NCBI RefSeq assembly: GCF_003640395.1
Contig: NZ_RBZQ01000006.1
Span: forward strand, 62,001-126,000
Direction: 5' to 3'
From: Stutzerimonas urumqiensis
GTDB lineage: Bacteria > Pseudomonadota > Gammaproteobacteria > Pseudomonadales > Pseudomonadaceae
DNA length: 64,000 nucleotides
Below the pieces are notes generated by a model, which was given only the letters and a program-made list of their open reading frames with translations, was not told where the DNA came from and made no database searches. The position numbers were made by a program, and so were the translations under genes. Shown here in pieces: positions 62,107 through 64,000 of this stretch. Position 1 is the first letter of the stretch. Each line of letters opens with the position of its first letter.

Positions 62107-62379
62107 ATGCGCTGGATGCCGTGCGCAGCAGCATTGGCCCTTGCAGTGAGCGGCGCAATCCATGCGGCGGCCTCGGACGATGCCCAAGAAACCGCCGGCC
62201 AGCCCAATCGCCTTGACGCGCCGGAGGTGGCGCCTGGCGAATCCACGGGCACCGGTCCAATCGTCCCGCCGATCGTTCCGGCCCTGAACGAGGCGCCTCG
62301 GCTCGACGACGAGCCGCGCCATGCTGGCAACGAGCGCAGCATGGAACACCGTGGCCGCTATGAGCCGGACGACGATTGA
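62107..62379 (+). CDS. Small exported hypothetical protein
   Basis: Protein of 90 residues with a signal peptide (about 1-21, ending IHA). The mature chain is Pro- and acid-rich, low in hydrophobic residues and probably unstructured. GGAGGGA lies 6 bases before the ATG. It is followed 30 bases later by a similar small secreted protein. Confidence 0.65.
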   Translation: MRWMPCAAALALAVSGAIHAAASDDAQETAGQPNRLDAPEVAPGESTGTGPIVPPIVPALNEAPRLDDEPRHAGNERSMEHRGRYEPDDD

Positions 62380-62409
62380 GCTGCCGTACCACGAATCGAG
62401 GAGTGCAAC

Positions 62410-62721
62410 ATGAACAGATCCATCTTTCCGCGCCTGTGTCTGTCGATCGCCCTGGCCTCGGCCGCCGGGCTGGCCATCGCCGCTGACCTGCCTGGCGACG
62501 GCATGGCCGGTGTCGAGGTGAAGGAGAAGTCGATCGTGGGGGACGCCATCGGTCGCGACGTGGACGATGTCGGCGTCGACAGCGGTACCGATACCACCGA
62601 CGGTACGGCATCGACCGAAGGCGTCGGCATTGGCGATGGCCTGTACGACAACGGCCCCACGCCGCGCATCGGGGAGGCGCCCGATGACGTCGATCCGGGG
62701 CCGAACGAAGAGGCGCGCTGA
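62410..62721 (+). CDS. Small exported acidic Gly/Asp/Thr-rich protein
   Basis: Protein of 103 residues with a signal peptide (about 1-25, ending IAA). The mature part is highly acidic and Gly/Asp/Thr-rich (RDVDDVGVDSGTDTTDGTAS), suggesting a disordered, possibly calcium-binding chain. GGAG lies 8 bases before the ATG. A short 10-base tandem repeat (AGGCGCGCTG twice, 62711-62730) spans its stop codon. Function unknown. Confidence 0.65.
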   Translation: MNRSIFPRLCLSIALASAAGLAIAADLPGDGMAGVEVKEKSIVGDAIGRDVDDVGVDSGTDTTDGTASTEGVGIGDGLYDNGPTPRIGEAPDDVDPGPNEEAR

Positions 62722-62800
62722 GGCGCGCTGAGGCGACGGCAGGCTCGCGGCGTGACGCATCGACCCCTAGAATGCGCGCTTTTTGCGGTGGGCCAGGACC

Positions 62801-63778
62801 ATGCAAATAGCTCTCGCCCCGATGGAAGGGCTAGTCGATGACATCCTGCGAGACCTGCTGACCCGGCTGGGTGGCGTCGACTGGTGCGTCTCGGAGTTCA
62901 TCCGCGTAAGCGACCGGCTGCTCCCGGACAGCGCGTTCCACAAGCTCGCACCGGAGCTGGCGTCGGGTGCGGTCACCCCGGCGGGCGTGCCGATGCGCGT
63001 GCAGCTGCTCGGTTCCGATCCGTCATGCCTCGCCGACAACGCAGCGCAGGCGGTCGCGCTCGGCGCGCCGGTGATCGACCTCAATTTCGGCTGCCCGGCC
63101 AAGACCGTGAATCGCTCCCGCGGCGGTGCCGTGTTGCTGAAGGAGCCGGAGCTGCTGTTGCGCATTCTGTCCGAAGTCAGGCGTACCGTGCCGGCGGCGG
63201 TGCCGGTGACCGCCAAGATGCGGCTCGGGTACGACAGCCCGGAGGGTGCGCTCGATTGCGCGCGTGCCCTGGCAGACGGCGGGGCCGAGCAGCTGGTCGT
63301 GCATGCGCGCACCAAGGTCGAGGGCTACAAACCGCCCGCCCACTGGGAATGGGTCGCGCGGGTGCGCGACAGCGTTGCTGTTCCGGTGCTTGCCAATGGC
63401 GAGGTGTGGTCGGTCGAGGACTGGCATCGCTGTCGGGAAATCAGCGGGACGGACGAGGTGATGCTGGGCCGTGGCCTGGTCTCGCGGCCCGATCTGGCCC
63501 GACAGATTGCCGCGGCGAAGGCGGGCCAGCCGGTCATCGCGATGAGCTGGGAGGCCGTGATGCCCCTGGTGCGTGAATTCTGGCAGCAGGCCTGCCGCAA
63601 GATGTCGCCGCGCTATGCGCCTGGGCGGCTCAAGCAGTGGGTGGGGATGTTGTCACGCAATTACCCGGAAGCGGCCGAACTGTTCGTTCACCTGCGCCGC
63701 GAGCAGGCGTGCGAGCGCATCGATGCCTTGCTCGCGCTGCACACCTGGGACGTTCCGCTCGAAGCCTTGAGCGCCTGA
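62801..63778 (+). CDS. dusC: tRNA-dihydrouridine(16) synthase DusC
   Basis: FMN enzyme of 325 residues reducing uridine in the tRNA D-loop. TIM-barrel start [20 protein letters not shown], catalytic Cys98 in [10 protein letters not shown], then [14 protein letters not shown] and [11 protein letters not shown]. The DusC group is favoured by the APMEGL and [10 protein letters not shown] segments. Start at 62801, AGGA upstream, rather than a GTG at 62783. A TAGAAT at 62768-62773 could be its -10 element. Confidence 0.93.
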   Translation: MQIALAPMEGLVDDILRDLLTRLGGVDWCVSEFIRVSDRLLPDSAFHKLAPELASGAVTPAGVPMRVQLLGSDPSCLADNAAQAVALGAPVIDLNFGCPAKTVNRSRGGAVLLKEPELLLRILSEVRRTVPAAVPVTAKMRLGYDSPEGALDCARALADGGAEQLVVHARTKVEGYKPPAHWEWVARVRDSVAVPVLANGEVWSVEDWHRCREISGTDEVMLGRGLVSRPDLARQIAAAKAGQPVIAMSWEAVMPLVREFWQQACRKMSPRYAPGRLKQWVGMLSRNYPEAAELFVHLRREQACERIDALLALHTWDVPLEALSA

Positions 63779-63959
63779 GCCTTCGCGCGGCGCCATGCGG
63801 GCGAGCGCTTCGCTTGGGCCACGCCGCTCCGCGTGCGCTCGATGAGAAGAGACGCAGCCTGGGGCCTTATCGCTTGCCATCGCGCCGATGAATAGCGCTT
63901 TCGTCGCGGCGCAATCCCTCCGAAGGTTGGGGCTTCCGGGTCCGACAGGCGAGCCAGGC

Positions 63960-64000
63960 ATGACCGCGATTCATCCGCAGACACTTCTCGAACGCCCCTT
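63960..64000 (+). CDS. Possible start of a further gene, cut by the window end
   Basis: An ATG at 63960 opens a frame MTAIHPQTLLERP that runs off the window. Codon use is plausible but only 13 codons are visible and the ribosome-binding site is poor (GAGCCAGGC). It may be the first gene of the next operon. Confidence 0.25.
   Translation, partial: MTAIHPQTLLERP

Overview
The window is high-GC gammaproteobacterial chromosome. Gene content points to the Pseudomonas stutzeri group (Stutzerimonas): a maltotetraose-forming amylase closely resembling the well-known P. stutzeri enzyme as I recall it, the fabA-fabB pair, an ArsH/ArsJ/GAPDH arsenic locus, REP palindromes of the Pseudomonas type (TTCGCGAGC..GCTCGCTCCTACA), selD-mnmH and pseudomonad-style orphan chemoreceptors. 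I see no prophage, insertion sequence, integrase or CRISPR array. One tRNA (initiator Met) is present. The species call is by recognition, not by search.

Layout. 1-4083: arsenic locus (arsH, ynfA-like, arsenical GAPDH and a truncated arsJ, all on the minus strand), interrupted by a forward-strand ion-channel gene and a DUF2934 gene. 4084-9671: two paralogous secreted curlin-repeat proteins whose upstream regions are also duplicated; between them lie a small minus-strand gene, a membrane metallophosphoesterase, a methyltransferase and a cold-shock protein. 9754-10677: a quinone-oxidoreductase-like dehydrogenase. 10709-29317: a maltodextrin region. lamB-malM-malE2 run on the minus strand, divergent from the maltotetraohydrolase amyP. 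A chemoreceptor, a kinase-like protein, a thioredoxin-like protein and the periplasmic amylase malS follow, then malE-malF-malG-malT. 29425-40423: a second chemoreceptor, a YkgJ-type cysteine-cluster protein, a PH-domain protein, metH, nfuA, a response regulator with a CheC-like domain paired with a PAS-GGDEF cyclase, and an MFS exporter. 40427-43711: a GlxA-type regulator and a cluster of small hypothetical genes with a YetF-type membrane protein. 44106-49386: a third chemoreceptor, uppP, a LysR-ppiC pair and a divergent acyl-CoA dehydrogenase. 49518-57914: fabB-fabA, gpsA-DUF4389-sixA, a thioesterase, two alpha/beta hydrolases, a DUF4892 protein and an AI-2E-type permease. 57920-64000: patatin, selD-mnmH, small exported proteins, tRNA-fMet and dusC.

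How it works together. The maltodextrin region reads as a full pathway apart from one part. Starch is cut outside the cell by the CBM20-tagged amylase, the products enter through LamB, are trimmed by MalS, are bound by one of two MalE proteins and are imported by MalF/MalG under MalT control. No malK ATPase gene lies in the window. Repeated CTACGCC and GGGGAGGATG-type boxes with fixed spacing precede malE, the chemoreceptor and, less perfectly, amyP and lamB. This suggests that a chemoreceptor belongs to the MalT regulon. The best candidates for something undescribed are that chemoreceptor, the duplicated curlin-like gene-plus-promoter units and the small-protein/YetF cluster.
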